Shown in pieces: positions 27,279 to 35,556 of a stretch of 64,000 nucleotides of DNA. Under the pieces are notes generated by a model. That model searched no databases, had not been told where the DNA came from, and saw only the letters and a list, made by a program, of their open reading frames with translations. Position 1 is the stretch's first letter, and every line of letters starts with the position of its first letter. The translations under genes and the position numbers were made by a program. The stretch comes from Nocardia altamirensis NBRC 108246 (GTDB lineage: Bacteria; Actinomycetota; Actinomycetes; Mycobacteriales; Mycobacteriaceae): positions 38,323 through 102,322 of the forward strand of contig NZ_BDAY01000040.1 of NCBI RefSeq assembly GCF_001612685.1, given 5' to 3'.

Positions 27279-27305
27279 TTGAACATATTGACGCAATATG
27301 TTCAA
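27279..27305. promoter_or_regulatory. perfect palindrome, probable TetR operator
   Basis: Two perfect 12-bp arms, TTGAACATATTG and CAATATGTTCAA, flank a 3-bp centre. The right arm covers the annotated ATG of the tetR gene (27298). A TTGACG at 27271 and CAATAT at 27294, 17 bp apart, would place a promoter core on the operator and transcription start near 27306. Confidence 0.8.
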
Positions 27306-27936
27306 CGTGATTAGCACGGCGGAAGAAGCGCCCTGGGGCGATGCACCCATCGAGTTGGTGCTCGGCGCGGCGGAATGCGTACGGCGCTTCGGCGTCAACG
27401 GATTTCGACTGACCGAGGTCGCCAAGATCGCTGGCGTGTCCAGAGGCACGGTGTACAACGGCTTCGGCGACAAGGAAACCGCGATCAACGCGGGTCTGGC
27501 CTACCTGTGCAACGCCTTCATCGAAGGGTTGGCGGCAGGTGTTCGACCGTTGCCGACGCTGCGCGCGCAGATCGGCGAGGCCGCGGCGATGATCTACGAC
27601 CACGTCAAGACGCCGCAGGCGTTCACCCCCGCGCTGCGCACCGAAAGCATCATCGCCACACTGCTGGAACACTACGGCGAGCACCTGTGCCATAGCTGGG
27701 CGAGCTTCTGGGCGACCCTGGTCGCGGCCGCACAAGAACGCGGCGAGGTCGACCCGGCGCTCGATCCACTGCATGCGGGCGACTGGATCGTGCGTGTGCT
27801 GCTCAGCTTGGAGATCTTGCCGTTCGTCGTCGCCGGATTCACGAACGCGGACGAAGTACGGTCGCGCACCGCCGAATTCCTGCTACATGGTCTCGCGCCG
27901 CGCGGCGCCGAGAAAGCCGACCCCGATGGCAAGTGA
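27298..27936 (+). CDS. TetR family transcriptional regulator
   Basis: A 212-residue TetR-type repressor. The HTH is ECVRRFGVNGFRLTEVAKIAGVSRGTVYNGFGDKE at residues ~24-60; the rest is the helical ligand-binding domain. Its 3' end overlaps the following monooxygenase gene by 11 nt, so it leads an operon with that gene and the SDR. A perfect palindrome lies on the start codon, which points to autoregulation. If transcription begins near 27306, the real start would be the GTG at 27307 on a leaderless message, removing three residues. Confidence 0.9.
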   Translation: MFNVISTAEEAPWGDAPIELVLGAAECVRRFGVNGFRLTEVAKIAGVSRGTVYNGFGDKETAINAGLAYLCNAFIEGLAAGVRPLPTLRAQIGEAAAMIYDHVKTPQAFTPALRTESIIATLLEHYGEHLCHSWASFWATLVAAAQERGEVDPALDPLHAGDWIVRVLLSLEILPFVVAGFTNADEVRSRTAEFLLHGLAPRGAEKADPDGK

Positions 27937-29455
27937 GGACTTCGAGGTCGCGATCATCGGCGCAGGCCCCGGCGGCATCACCGCGGCCCATCACCTACTC
28001 CGTTCCGGCATCACCGATTTCGTCATCCTCGAACGCGCAGGCGATTTCGGGGGCAGCTGGCGCGACAATGCCTATCCAGGCCTTGCTGTCGACGTGCCGA
28101 CGCTGTTCTATCAGTTCCCGTTCGCGCGAAAGGCCGACTGGACTCGATTGTTCCCCGACGGGCCCGAGATCCAGCGGTACAACCAGCAGGTCGCCGCAGA
28201 TCTCAACCTGTACAAGTACTTTCGCGGCAACCATGCCGTCGAGCGTGAGGCGTGGGACGACGCGGACAAGGTGTGGGTGCTCGACATCGCCGGAGAACAG
28301 CCGGTCCGAGCCCGCTTCGTCGTCAACGCGGTCGGCGGCTACATCAACGCCAAATCCGCCGACACGATCGCGGGCACCGCGGACTTCCGCGGCACGATAT
28401 TGCGCCCCAACGCCTGGGACCATGACTACTCGTGGCACGGCAAACGCGTGGCGGTGATCGGCACCGGATCGAGTTCCGTGCAGATCGTGCCCGCGCTCGC
28501 GGACGCCGCCGCACAGATCGACGTCTACCAGCGCACGCCCTCGTGGATCCTGCCCAAACCCAATGTCGCGATATCTCCTCGCGCACAACGCTTTCTGGCG
28601 CTGCCGGGAGTCATCACGGCGATCAATGCCGCCGCGCTCGCCGTCATGGAACTACCGCTGCAACTGATCTGCCACGTGCTGCCACTCCTGCCACGCACAC
28701 TGCTCGCCGCCCTGCTGCCGCAGTACGACCGGATCTGGCGCGGTCTCTATCGACTCCTGTTGCGAAGCAAGGTTTCCGATGAAGCAGCTCGACGTGTCCT
28801 TGTCCCCCGCTACGGGATTCTCGCCAAGCGTCCCGTACTGTCGAGCACCTTTCTCACGGTGCTCGAATCGCCCTCGGCCGCGTTGATCGCGGATCCGATC
28901 GCACGGATCACGGCCGACGGCATTCGCACCGCCGACGGCACGACCCGCGCCTACGACCTCATCGTCCTGGCCACAGGATACGAGCTGTTCACCGACCCGG
29001 AAACCTATCGACCCGGAACAACGCTCGGCCCCAACGGTTTCGACCTGGCCGACGACTACCACCGCAACGGCTTGCACAGCTACGGTGGCAGCGCCCACCC
29101 GGGCCTGCCCAATCGCTGGTCCCTGGTCGGGCCGCAAGGCAACGTCGGTTTCGCCTGGCACACCACCGTCGATCTCACCGCGCGCCACGCGGCGCGCGTC
29201 ATCGCCGAGGCCAAGCGCCGCAAAGCCGCAGTGGCACAGGTGCGTACCGCGGCGTTCGATCGCTGGGTGCGCAAGATGCGCCGACACGGGAAGGTCATCA
29301 GCACCTACACCGTCGACTGCAACCCAGGGCTGCGCAGCTACTACGTCAACTCACATGGCGAAGCGCTCTACTACCGTCCGCAAACCCTCAGCGGCGCAGT
29401 GTGGTTCAGCCGGTACTCGTCGTTCGACGACTACACGTTCACCGCGAAGCACTGA
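27926..29455 (+). CDS. FAD-dependent monooxygenase, Baeyer-Villiger/FMO-like
   Basis: A 509-residue flavoprotein monooxygenase. It has an FAD Rossmann motif (VAIIGAGPGG, residues ~7-16), GGSWRDNAYPG typical of this class, and a second NADPH motif VAVIGTGSSSVQIVP. The Baeyer-Villiger fingerprint FxGxxxHxxxWD is present as FRGTILRPNAWD, so the His is Arg. C-terminal LATGYE motif is intact. It overlaps tetR by 11 nt and precedes an SDR by 25 nt: an oxidation cassette for a ketone, steroid-like or lipid compound is plausible. The ATG at 27926 is set by family length. Confidence 0.88.
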   Translation: MASEDFEVAIIGAGPGGITAAHHLLRSGITDFVILERAGDFGGSWRDNAYPGLAVDVPTLFYQFPFARKADWTRLFPDGPEIQRYNQQVAADLNLYKYFRGNHAVEREAWDDADKVWVLDIAGEQPVRARFVVNAVGGYINAKSADTIAGTADFRGTILRPNAWDHDYSWHGKRVAVIGTGSSSVQIVPALADAAAQIDVYQRTPSWILPKPNVAISPRAQRFLALPGVITAINAAALAVMELPLQLICHVLPLLPRTLLAALLPQYDRIWRGLYRLLLRSKVSDEAARRVLVPRYGILAKRPVLSSTFLTVLESPSAALIADPIARITADGIRTADGTTRAYDLIVLATGYELFTDPETYRPGTTLGPNGFDLADDYHRNGLHSYGGSAHPGLPNRWSLVGPQGNVGFAWHTTVDLTARHAARVIAEAKRRKAAVAQVRTAAFDRWVRKMRRHGKVISTYTVDCNPGLRSYYVNSHGEALYYRPQTLSGAVWFSRYSSFDDYTFTAKH

Positions 29456-29480
29456 ATCCATCGAGAATCGAGGCACCATC

Positions 29481-30302
29481 ATGTCCACGACCACACTCAC
29501 CGGCAAGGTCGCCGTGGTGACCGGAGCCGCTCGGGGACAGGGACGTTCGCACGCGGTCCGGCTGGCACGCGCCGGCGCCGACATCGTCGCCATCGACGTC
29601 TGCGCGCAGACCGCGAAATTCAGCGGTTATCCGCTGGCCGAGCCCGAGGACCTGGCCGAAACCGCGCGCCTGGTCGAGGCGGAAGGACGCAAGATCCTGA
29701 CCAAGCAGGTCGATGTGCGCGACCTCGCAGGCCAGCAGGCAGCCGTCGCCGACACCATCGCCGTGTTCGGCCGCCTCGATATCGTCATCGCCAATGCGGG
29801 CGTGTGCAGTTGGGGCAGGCTATGGGAGATCTCGGCCGAACAGTTCCAGGAAGCCATCGACGTCAATCTGGTCGGCGTGTGGAACACCGTGAAGGCGACG
29901 GTGCCCGCGATGATCGAGGCGGGCAACGGCGGATCGATCGTCACGGTCAGCTCCTCGGCGGGTGTCAAGGCACCGCCCGGCTGCGGCCATTACGCCGCAA
30001 GCAAATTCGGCGTCGTCGGCCTGACCAAGTCGCTCGCGGTCGAGCTGAGCGAGTACAGCATCCGGGTGAACACTGTGCTGCCCTACGGCACCAACACCCC
30101 GCTCGGTACCGACACGTCGATGTACTCGATGTTCGAGCAGCATCCCGGCTTCGTCTACAGCTACCCGCCGAACCTGTTGAAGACCGACGGACTCGTTGAG
30201 CCAGAAGAGATCTCGGAGGTCGTGGTCTGGTTGGCCGGCGACTCGTCAGGGGTGATCACCGGGGCGCAGATACCCGTAGACAAGGGCTTTCTGGCCAGGT
30301 AG
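29481..30302 (+). CDS. mycofactocin-type SDR family oxidoreductase
   Basis: A 273-residue short-chain dehydrogenase. Cofactor motif TGAARGQGRSHAVRLA, NAG motif IVIANAGVCSWG, catalytic Ser in VTVSSSAG and YAASK. The insertion after strand 2 (VCAQ...YPLAEPEDLAETARLVE) is the hallmark of mycofactocin-dependent SDRs, which hold their NAD tightly. Third gene of the TetR-monooxygenase-SDR operon; probably oxidises or reduces an alcohol/ketone linked to the monooxygenase step. Confidence 0.92.
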   Translation: MSTTTLTGKVAVVTGAARGQGRSHAVRLARAGADIVAIDVCAQTAKFSGYPLAEPEDLAETARLVEAEGRKILTKQVDVRDLAGQQAAVADTIAVFGRLDIVIANAGVCSWGRLWEISAEQFQEAIDVNLVGVWNTVKATVPAMIEAGNGGSIVTVSSSAGVKAPPGCGHYAASKFGVVGLTKSLAVELSEYSIRVNTVLPYGTNTPLGTDTSMYSMFEQHPGFVYSYPPNLLKTDGLVEPEEISEVVVWLAGDSSGVITGAQIPVDKGFLAR

Positions 30303-30411
30303 CGACCTGCGCCGGCCGCGATCATCGACGGCGTTGCGCAGACCCTCACTCCGAACATGGTCGACCACAACGGCATTCATGGCGCCGCGACGAAATCGCC
30401 GAACAGTTCCG

Positions 30412-31542
30412 TCAGCCACTGACGGTCGCGTGGGGCCGGTGCTCCAGTTCTCGCGCGGAAAGCTTGCGCAGCAGTCGCAGTAGCAGCGGGAGGCTGAGCA
30501 TCACCAGGATCAGCCGCAGGCTTTGTACCGTGGTGATCAGCGCCATATTCGCGTTCATGTCCCCGGCGACGGCCAAGACGGCGTTGATACCGCCGGGCGT
30601 GGTGGCCAGATAGACGTCCGACGGTTTCAGATCCACCAACGACGCCACGGCGAAAGCCAGCACGCCGATCGCGGCCGACAGCGTGGCGATGGCCGCGATC
30701 ATTGCCGGGATCATGCGCGCCATCGCGGCCACCACGGGCCTGGTGAAGCGCGTGCCGACCTCGAAGCCGATCAAGACGAACAACAGTTCCTGGAACAGGT
30801 GTGTCGGGGCGTAGTCGCGGGTGAAACCCACCGCGGTGCAGAAGGCAGCGACCAGCATCGGGCCCATCAGGTCCGGGCTCGGTAGTCGCAGCCTGCGCCC
30901 CAGCGCGAGCCCGACCAGACAGAGCACGATCGCGATGGACAGACCGGCGGCCTGGTCCTCGCGCGCGACGATCGTCCACCGCGGCAGGTCTCCGATGCTG
31001 CCGATGTCGACCAAGTGCGTCGGTCCGATCCCCGCCGACTCGCCACCGAGCAGCGCGACGACGACCGGGGCACTGATCGCGACCAAGGCAACCCGCAGGT
31101 ACTGCATGAACGCGACCTGCCGCGCGTCCGCGTCCACCTCGTCGGCCACCACGATCACCGCGGCCGAGCCGCCTGCCAGCAGCCCGAGGAACGAGGTCGG
31201 CAGCCCGACCTTCACCACCCGCGCGTATCCGATCGACACCAGCACGCCGACCACCGGAGTCATCAGCGTGATCGCCAACACCGGCAGCAACGCGCTACCG
31301 AGCGAGGACAGCAGCGACAACTGAAGATAGCTACCCATCAGCACACCCATCATGGCGTGGGTTCCGACGGTAACCCGCCACGGAAGCGGGGCGGGCAGCC
31401 AGCCGGTCATCGCGAGCAGCGCACCGACCACGATCGCCAGGACCATCTGGGGCGCCGGTATGTGCACGCGCTCTAGCAGCTCGGCGATGAAGACGACCGC
31501 AGCGAGCAACGGCACCCAAACGACCGCTCGCCATCGTGTCAT
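30412..31542 (-). CDS. AbrB family membrane protein (AbrB duplication)
   Basis: A 376-residue integral membrane protein with about ten hydrophobic segments in two similar halves (MVLAIVVGALLAMTGWLP in the first, LMGPMLVAAFCTAVGFT in the second), as in the AbrB/COG3180 family once misnamed ammonia monooxygenase. The motif ATTPGGINAVLAVAGDMNANMALITTVQSLRL near the C-terminus is diagnostic. Transport of a small organic molecule is suspected for the family but unproven. The DNA-binding AbrB fold is not present. It is convergent with the SDR gene. Confidence 0.88.
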   Translation of the reverse strand: MTRWRAVVWVPLLAAVVFIAELLERVHIPAPQMVLAIVVGALLAMTGWLPAPLPWRVTVGTHAMMGVLMGSYLQLSLLSSLGSALLPVLAITLMTPVVGVLVSIGYARVVKVGLPTSFLGLLAGGSAAVIVVADEVDADARQVAFMQYLRVALVAISAPVVVALLGGESAGIGPTHLVDIGSIGDLPRWTIVAREDQAAGLSIAIVLCLVGLALGRRLRLPSPDLMGPMLVAAFCTAVGFTRDYAPTHLFQELLFVLIGFEVGTRFTRPVVAAMARMIPAMIAAIATLSAAIGVLAFAVASLVDLKPSDVYLATTPGGINAVLAVAGDMNANMALITTVQSLRLILVMLSLPLLLRLLRKLSARELEHRPHATVSG

Positions 31543-31926
31543 AACAACCCATTATTGCCACATCGAGCGAACATGTCGCTAACCGCACGTCGTGCGTAGG
31601 AGTCGGGCAGCGTTCCGGCCCTGCTCGCGGCGAGCCCGGTGGCCGTCGCAGCGCGCGGCCGAGGAGGCAAGCGAGCGCAGCGGAAACAGCGAAGCGTTTG
31701 TGCACGCGCCCAACGTTTTCGCCAATCCAATAGTGCGTGCGAGTGCAGGCTTAAATGCACACTCAGTCAGCTTTAGCACCACTTACACTGTGCGGTAATC
31801 CGCCGTTCCCCGAGTACGGTCGAGCGTGCCGATCGACAATTCGACGGATAGCAATTCTCTATCATTCCGCCGCTATCGCGAAAACGGCGCCACGTTCCCA
31901 TGTCATGTACCGGAGGTCTCCCCAGC
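31543..31926. other. intergenic region upstream of metzincin gene
   Basis: About 380 bases between divergent genes, more AT-rich from 31700 onward. It must contain promoters for the leftward AbrB-type gene and the rightward protease. No riboswitch, repeat or clear operator was recognised. A GGAGG at 31908-31912 serves the protease start. Confidence 0.5.
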
Positions 31927-33513
31927 ATGCCGAATGCTGCCAATCGTCGCAACTACCGCGGACGGCATCGCGCCGCAAAGTCACCCACGAATGGCACACC
32001 CCGACTGTTCGCAACCGTGCTCGCCGGCGCCCTGCTCACACCGGTCGGACTGAGCTTGTCGACGACCACAGCGCCGGTGGCGCAGGCCGCTGGACTCGGC
32101 TTCAAAGCGCCGATCCAGGGCTACGACAAAGATGGCCGAGCAATTATTCATTACAACAACAAGATCAACGACCCCAGTATCGAGAATGCCATCAAGCATC
32201 TGAACTCGACCCAGGGTCTCAACATCGTGTTCAAGCCCGGCACGGGCAAAGGCGCGATCAATATCAGCCGCGGCCAACTCGGAAATGGCGTAGCCGGTCT
32301 CGGCGGAATGGACGCCAGCGGTCCATTCGTCAAAATCGACTCCAATAACAACAGCATGAATTCCGCCGACAGAACCGAGGTCGCCGGGCACGAATTGCTG
32401 CACTCGATCGGGCTCGATCACGACGACAGCGGCTGCAGCATCATGGCCAGCGTGGTCAACCGATGCAACGGTGGACCGACGCCGCTGCAGAAGAAGGAGA
32501 TCAACGAGCTCAACAGCATGTACAAGAAGGGGAAGCCGGGCAAGGATTCCGAGGACAAGCCAGGCGACAAGGACAAGCCGGGCGACAGCGGCAAGAAGCC
32601 GGGCGATAGCGGCAAGCCGGGCGACAGCGGCAAGAAGCCGGGCGGCAAGGACAAGCCGGGCGACAGCGGTAAACAGCCAGGCGGCAAGGACAAGCCGGGC
32701 GACAGCGGTAAACAGCCAGGCGGTCCGAAGAAGCCGAAGCAGGACTCGGGCGGGGATGAGTCGAGCCCATCGGATCAGGACTCCGGTGACGACCAGTCGA
32801 ACCCGTCGGACCAGGACTCCGGTGACGACCAGTCGAACCCGTCGGATCAGGACTCCGGTGACGACCAGTCGAACCAGCCCGGCATGGACGGCGGCGACGA
32901 TCAGTCGGATATGGACTCCGGCGGCGATCAGTCGGATATGGATGGCGGCGGCGACCAATCCGACCAGGACGGTGGCGACGACCAATCCGGCGACGGCTTC
33001 GATTGGTTCGGAGACAGCAAGGACAACGACTCGTCCGACTCAGGCGACCAGTCCGGCGGCGACTCCGACAGCGGTAACCCGTTCGGCGACCTCTTCGGCG
33101 GCGACAGCGATGGCGGCGACCAGTCCGGCGACTCCGACGGCGGCAACCCGTTCGGCGACCTGTTCGGCGGTGACGACCAATCCGGCGGCGACTCCGACAG
33201 CGGTAACCCGTTCGGCGATCTCTTCGGCGGCGACTCCGAATCCGACAGCGGCAGCAACCCATTCGGCGATCTCTTCGGCGGCGACAGCGACAGCAGCAGC
33301 CCGTTCGGCGGCGACAGCGACCCGTTCGGCGGCGGTGATCTCTTCGGCGGCGGTGACAGCGACCCGTTCGGCGGTGGCGATCTCTTCGGCGGCGGCGGCG
33401 ACAGTTTCGATTGGTTCGGCGGCGGCGGGGGCGGCGGCCAAGACATGTTCGGCGGCGGATTGGGCGATCTCGCCGATCTCGGAGGTGGGTTCAACGGCGG
33501 CGGCCTGTTCTGA
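31927..33513 (+). CDS. secreted metzincin zinc protease with long low-complexity tail
   Basis: A 528-residue exported protein. After a signal peptide (hydrophobic LFATVLAGALLTPVGLSL, cleavage near AQA) comes a small protease domain (residues ~55-200) with the zinc motif HELLHSIGLDHD and Met-turn SIMAS, like snapalysin/matrixin-type metzincins. The tail has three blocks: basic Lys/Pro/Gly repeats (KPGDSGK), acidic Asp/Ser/Gln repeats (QDSGDDQSNPSD), and Phe/Gly/Asp repeats (NPFGDLFGGD). No membrane anchor or sortase signal follows. The ATG at 31927 has GGAGG upstream; one at 31900 is less likely. The tail is about 330 residues and mostly disordered by composition. Confidence 0.82.
   Translation: MPNAANRRNYRGRHRAAKSPTNGTPRLFATVLAGALLTPVGLSLSTTTAPVAQAAGLGFKAPIQGYDKDGRAIIHYNNKINDPSIENAIKHLNSTQGLNIVFKPGTGKGAINISRGQLGNGVAGLGGMDASGPFVKIDSNNNSMNSADRTEVAGHELLHSIGLDHDDSGCSIMASVVNRCNGGPTPLQKKEINELNSMYKKGKPGKDSEDKPGDKDKPGDSGKKPGDSGKPGDSGKKPGGKDKPGDSGKQPGGKDKPGDSGKQPGGPKKPKQDSGGDESSPSDQDSGDDQSNPSDQDSGDDQSNPSDQDSGDDQSNQPGMDGGDDQSDMDSGGDQSDMDGGGDQSDQDGGDDQSGDGFDWFGDSKDNDSSDSGDQSGGDSDSGNPFGDLFGGDSDGGDQSGDSDGGNPFGDLFGGDDQSGGDSDSGNPFGDLFGGDSESDSGSNPFGDLFGGDSDSSSPFGGDSDPFGGGDLFGGGDSDPFGGGDLFGGGGDSFDWFGGGGGGGQDMFGGGLGDLADLGGGFNGGGLF
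32641..32718 (+). repeat. exact 39-bp tandem duplication in protease tail
   Basis: Two identical 39-bp units encoding GGKDKPGDSGKQP stand head to tail inside the basic block of the metzincin tail, with shorter related KPGDSGK units before them. Identity at DNA level points to recent slippage or unequal exchange. Confidence 0.85.
32776..32883 (+). repeat. 36-bp tandem repeat, three copies, in acidic block of protease tail
   Basis: Three near-identical 36-bp units encode QDSGDDQSNPSD; the third ends in a changed Gln-Pro. They open the acidic block of the metzincin tail, opposite in charge to the preceding lysine block. Confidence 0.85.
33061..33290 (+). repeat. Phe/Gly/Asp-rich coding repeats
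   Basis: Four copies of a unit ending NPFGDLFGGD are spaced by 15-25 residues of Asp/Ser/Gly; shorter DPFGGGDLFGGG copies follow to 33410. The DNA copies differ at third positions more than the upstream repeats do, so they look older. Confidence 0.8.
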
Positions 33514-33871
33514 CCGATAGCAGTGGGCAACCCACCTCGACGTCGCCGCGCGAGCGGGTCTCGACGTTCATGGCAACCCCCGCGTCCGTGGCGGATTCGA
33601 TGTCACGCATCGAGCAGCAACGAATCCGTCACGGGGGCCGCTATGTGACAGCTATCTGCCGAAGTGCACGCCGTCGGGCAGCCGTCACCACATGCCAGCG
33701 TCAGCCTTTCACGCGATGGATCCACCCCTACCTGCATATAAGCTAGGTCACATCGCGGGTTGGTTGACTATGATTCACGGGTGTAGCATGCTGCGTAAAG
33801 CCAGTCGGCTAATTTTTAGCTAACAGTATCGAATGACGGCGGACACATCGAATACCCGAAGGAGCCCGAGG
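33514..33871. other. intergenic region upstream of microprotein genes
   Basis: About 360 bases with no convincing longer gene. Near 33808-33820 a short palindrome (GCTAA, TTT, TTAGC) lies in an AT-rich stretch and may be part of the promoter for the small genes that follow. Confidence 0.45.
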
Positions 33872-33907
33872 ATGATCGAGCTTGACATGGTAGCGGTGTC
33901 GCCGTGA
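33872..33907 (+). CDS. possible 11-codon leader peptide
   Basis: ATG with AAGGAG 8 nt upstream, encoding MIELDMVAVSP and stopping with a TGA that overlaps the next GTG (GTGA). The good ribosome site belongs to this mini-ORF while the downstream gene has none, which suggests translational coupling. Whether the peptide itself matters is unknown. Confidence 0.45.
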   Translation: MIELDMVAVSP

Positions 33908-34074
33908 AGGAATTCCGCGCGCAGGGCAGCGAATCGCCGCCGGTCATCCGGCAGTGGGCAGTTCAGCGACCGGCACGGTGGCGGCGCGTTCTGATTTATG
34001 CGTCCGCCATTTACTGCTCGCTGGTGCTCCTGGTTTTCGCCGTCAGCTTTCTGCTGACGGAATTCCTCCGCTGA
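33904..34074 (+). CDS. small single-pass membrane protein
   Basis: A 56-residue reading frame starting with GTG inside the stop of the 11-codon leader. The N-terminal 30 residues are polar and Arg-rich (RPARWRRVL), followed by one hydrophobic segment (IYASAIYCSLVLLVFAVSFLL) and a short end. By the positive-inside rule the N-terminus would face the cytoplasm. The codon use (GC-rich third positions) fits a real gene. No family recognised; convergent with the lipase gene downstream. Confidence 0.5.
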   Translation: MKEFRAQGSESPPVIRQWAVQRPARWRRVLIYASAIYCSLVLLVFAVSFLLTEFLR

Positions 34075-34110
34075 CTTGAAATGCGCTGACCCGCAACAAG
34101 ATCGGCCCGT

Positions 34111-35253
34111 TCAGGAGTGCCCACTCAGGATCACCTCGGGAATCCCGGTGCCGAGGGGTACGAATGTGCAGGTCGGCTCCTCAGCGTGCTTCGGATCAAG
34201 GATGGTCAGCACCAGCTGCTGGACGAACGCGTCGTACACCGCGTGAAAGTGCCCGGTCAGGTTGATCGGGCATTCATCTTGCAGCACAATGTTTTCCGCG
34301 CCCGGCCCACGTAGCGCGATGTTCGTGAAGGGCTGGATCATCTCGTCGACACGGCTGCCGACCGTGGTGTAGCGGACGCCGGGCACGGTGTCACCGCCCG
34401 CGTTCAGCTCCCGCATGAACGGTGCGCCGTGGGCCTGTTGAACCGCGGCAAGCGAGGTGAGTTTCTCGTATACGCCCCAGAGCGGGGGCACCGCGTTGGC
34501 GATCGGAACCAGGCCGTACATGACTCCGCCGTAGCTCGGCGACGCCAGCCCTACCCAGTGCCCGACTTTGGGAGCACCGCCGAGCTTGTTGATGTAATAC
34601 CGAGTAACGCTGGCCCCCTGGGAGAATCCGACCAGATCGACTTGTGCCGCACCAGTCGCCGCAAGCACCTGATCGACGAAATCGCCGATCTGCCTGGACG
34701 ACATCCACAAATCCTCGGTGCCATAGCTTTTCGCGCCCGGCTTCCCGCCGTAATTCGGGGCGAACACGCAGAATCCGGCCTGCGCCAATAGCGGGCCGAC
34801 GGCCGACCAGTCGGAATAGGCGGAGGCGTCGGTGCCGTGCGCCAGGATCACCGGACGCGGATGTTCAGCACTCGGCTTGCAATTGAAGTCGTTGGTGCCC
34901 ATCGGCGTCGCGTTCGGATGGGCCTTCAGGTACCACGCGGCCGTCAGGTGTTCGGATTGCACCGGGCCCGGCTCGGTGGGCACAACCGGTGGGCGATAGT
35001 CGTTCGATCGGGCGAGACCGTTGCCGTCGGGGGCAGCCGTGGCAAACGCTCCGGCGCCCAACACCAGAACACAGACCGCGCCACCCAGCACCGCCCTCCG
35101 CACCCATTGTGCGGAACCCCCATCAACGCTCCTCCGACGTTGTTGCATCTCACGATCATTCCGCACCGGCGCGGCAATACCCGCGTAGGACGCGGCCCTA
35201 CTTCGCCGCCCGTGAACACCGAGCAGAACGCCCAAACGTCGTTGAATACGCAT
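34111..35253 (-). CDS. secreted alpha/beta-hydrolase lipase/esterase
   Basis: A 380-residue lipase of the actinobacterial triacylglycerol lipase/esterase type. Oxyanion region RPVILAHGTDAS, nucleophile elbow VGFSQGAS with Ser near residue 210, a late Asp/His pair (GHFHAVYDAFVQQ) and three or more Cys. Start at 35253 has AAGGAG at good spacing but puts ~50 charged residues before the signal-peptide core (AVLGGAVCVLVLGAGAFATAA). Starting at the ATG at 35148 would give a normal signal peptide but lacks a good ribosome site. Exported in either case; substrate probably fatty-acyl esters. Confidence 0.87.
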   Translation of the reverse strand: MRIQRRLGVLLGVHGRRSRAASYAGIAAPVRNDREMQQRRRSVDGGSAQWVRRAVLGGAVCVLVLGAGAFATAAPDGNGLARSNDYRPPVVPTEPGPVQSEHLTAAWYLKAHPNATPMGTNDFNCKPSAEHPRPVILAHGTDASAYSDWSAVGPLLAQAGFCVFAPNYGGKPGAKSYGTEDLWMSSRQIGDFVDQVLAATGAAQVDLVGFSQGASVTRYYINKLGGAPKVGHWVGLASPSYGGVMYGLVPIANAVPPLWGVYEKLTSLAAVQQAHGAPFMRELNAGGDTVPGVRYTTVGSRVDEMIQPFTNIALRGPGAENIVLQDECPINLTGHFHAVYDAFVQQLVLTILDPKHAEEPTCTFVPLGTGIPEVILSGHS

Positions 35254-35462
35254 TCTCGCCACTCCTTGCTGGATGCACTCACGGAAACATCGGCACGAGA
35301 CACACACCTAATGGTGTCTCACAGAATGACAGCATGACCGTTTGGTCGTAAATATCGCCTACATCACTCACTCGCGTAGTTGTGACGTAAATTTCCTTCG
35401 CCACCGCCGCGCAACACGTCCGGCCTGTGCCGTTGCCGCTTCTGCACGCGGTTCGTGCCGAG

Positions 35463-35511
35463 TGGGAACTGGTGGCGGGGGCCTCTCGGGCGATGCCGCC
35501 ACCAGTTCCCA
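35463..35511 (-). terminator. strong hairpin downstream of tetR gene
   Basis: A perfect 16-bp stem (15-nt arms GGGAACTGGTGGCGG and CCGCCACCAGTTCCC plus one A-T pair) with a 17-nt loop, 46 nt beyond the tetR stop. No T-tract follows, as is common in actinobacteria, so it could also stop transcription from the other side. Confidence 0.65.
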
Positions 35512-35556
35512 GTGATCAGTCGACCAACTCCAGAACGGGAGTATGTGGGGTGAGGC

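Noticed and set aside
30412..31542. AbrB DNA-binding regulator
   Set aside because: The protein has about ten membrane segments and the AbrB-duplication signature; no DNA-binding fold is present.
32520..33420. CRISPR-like regular repeats
   Set aside because: The repeats are in frame, encode low-complexity protein and have no unique spacers of equal length.
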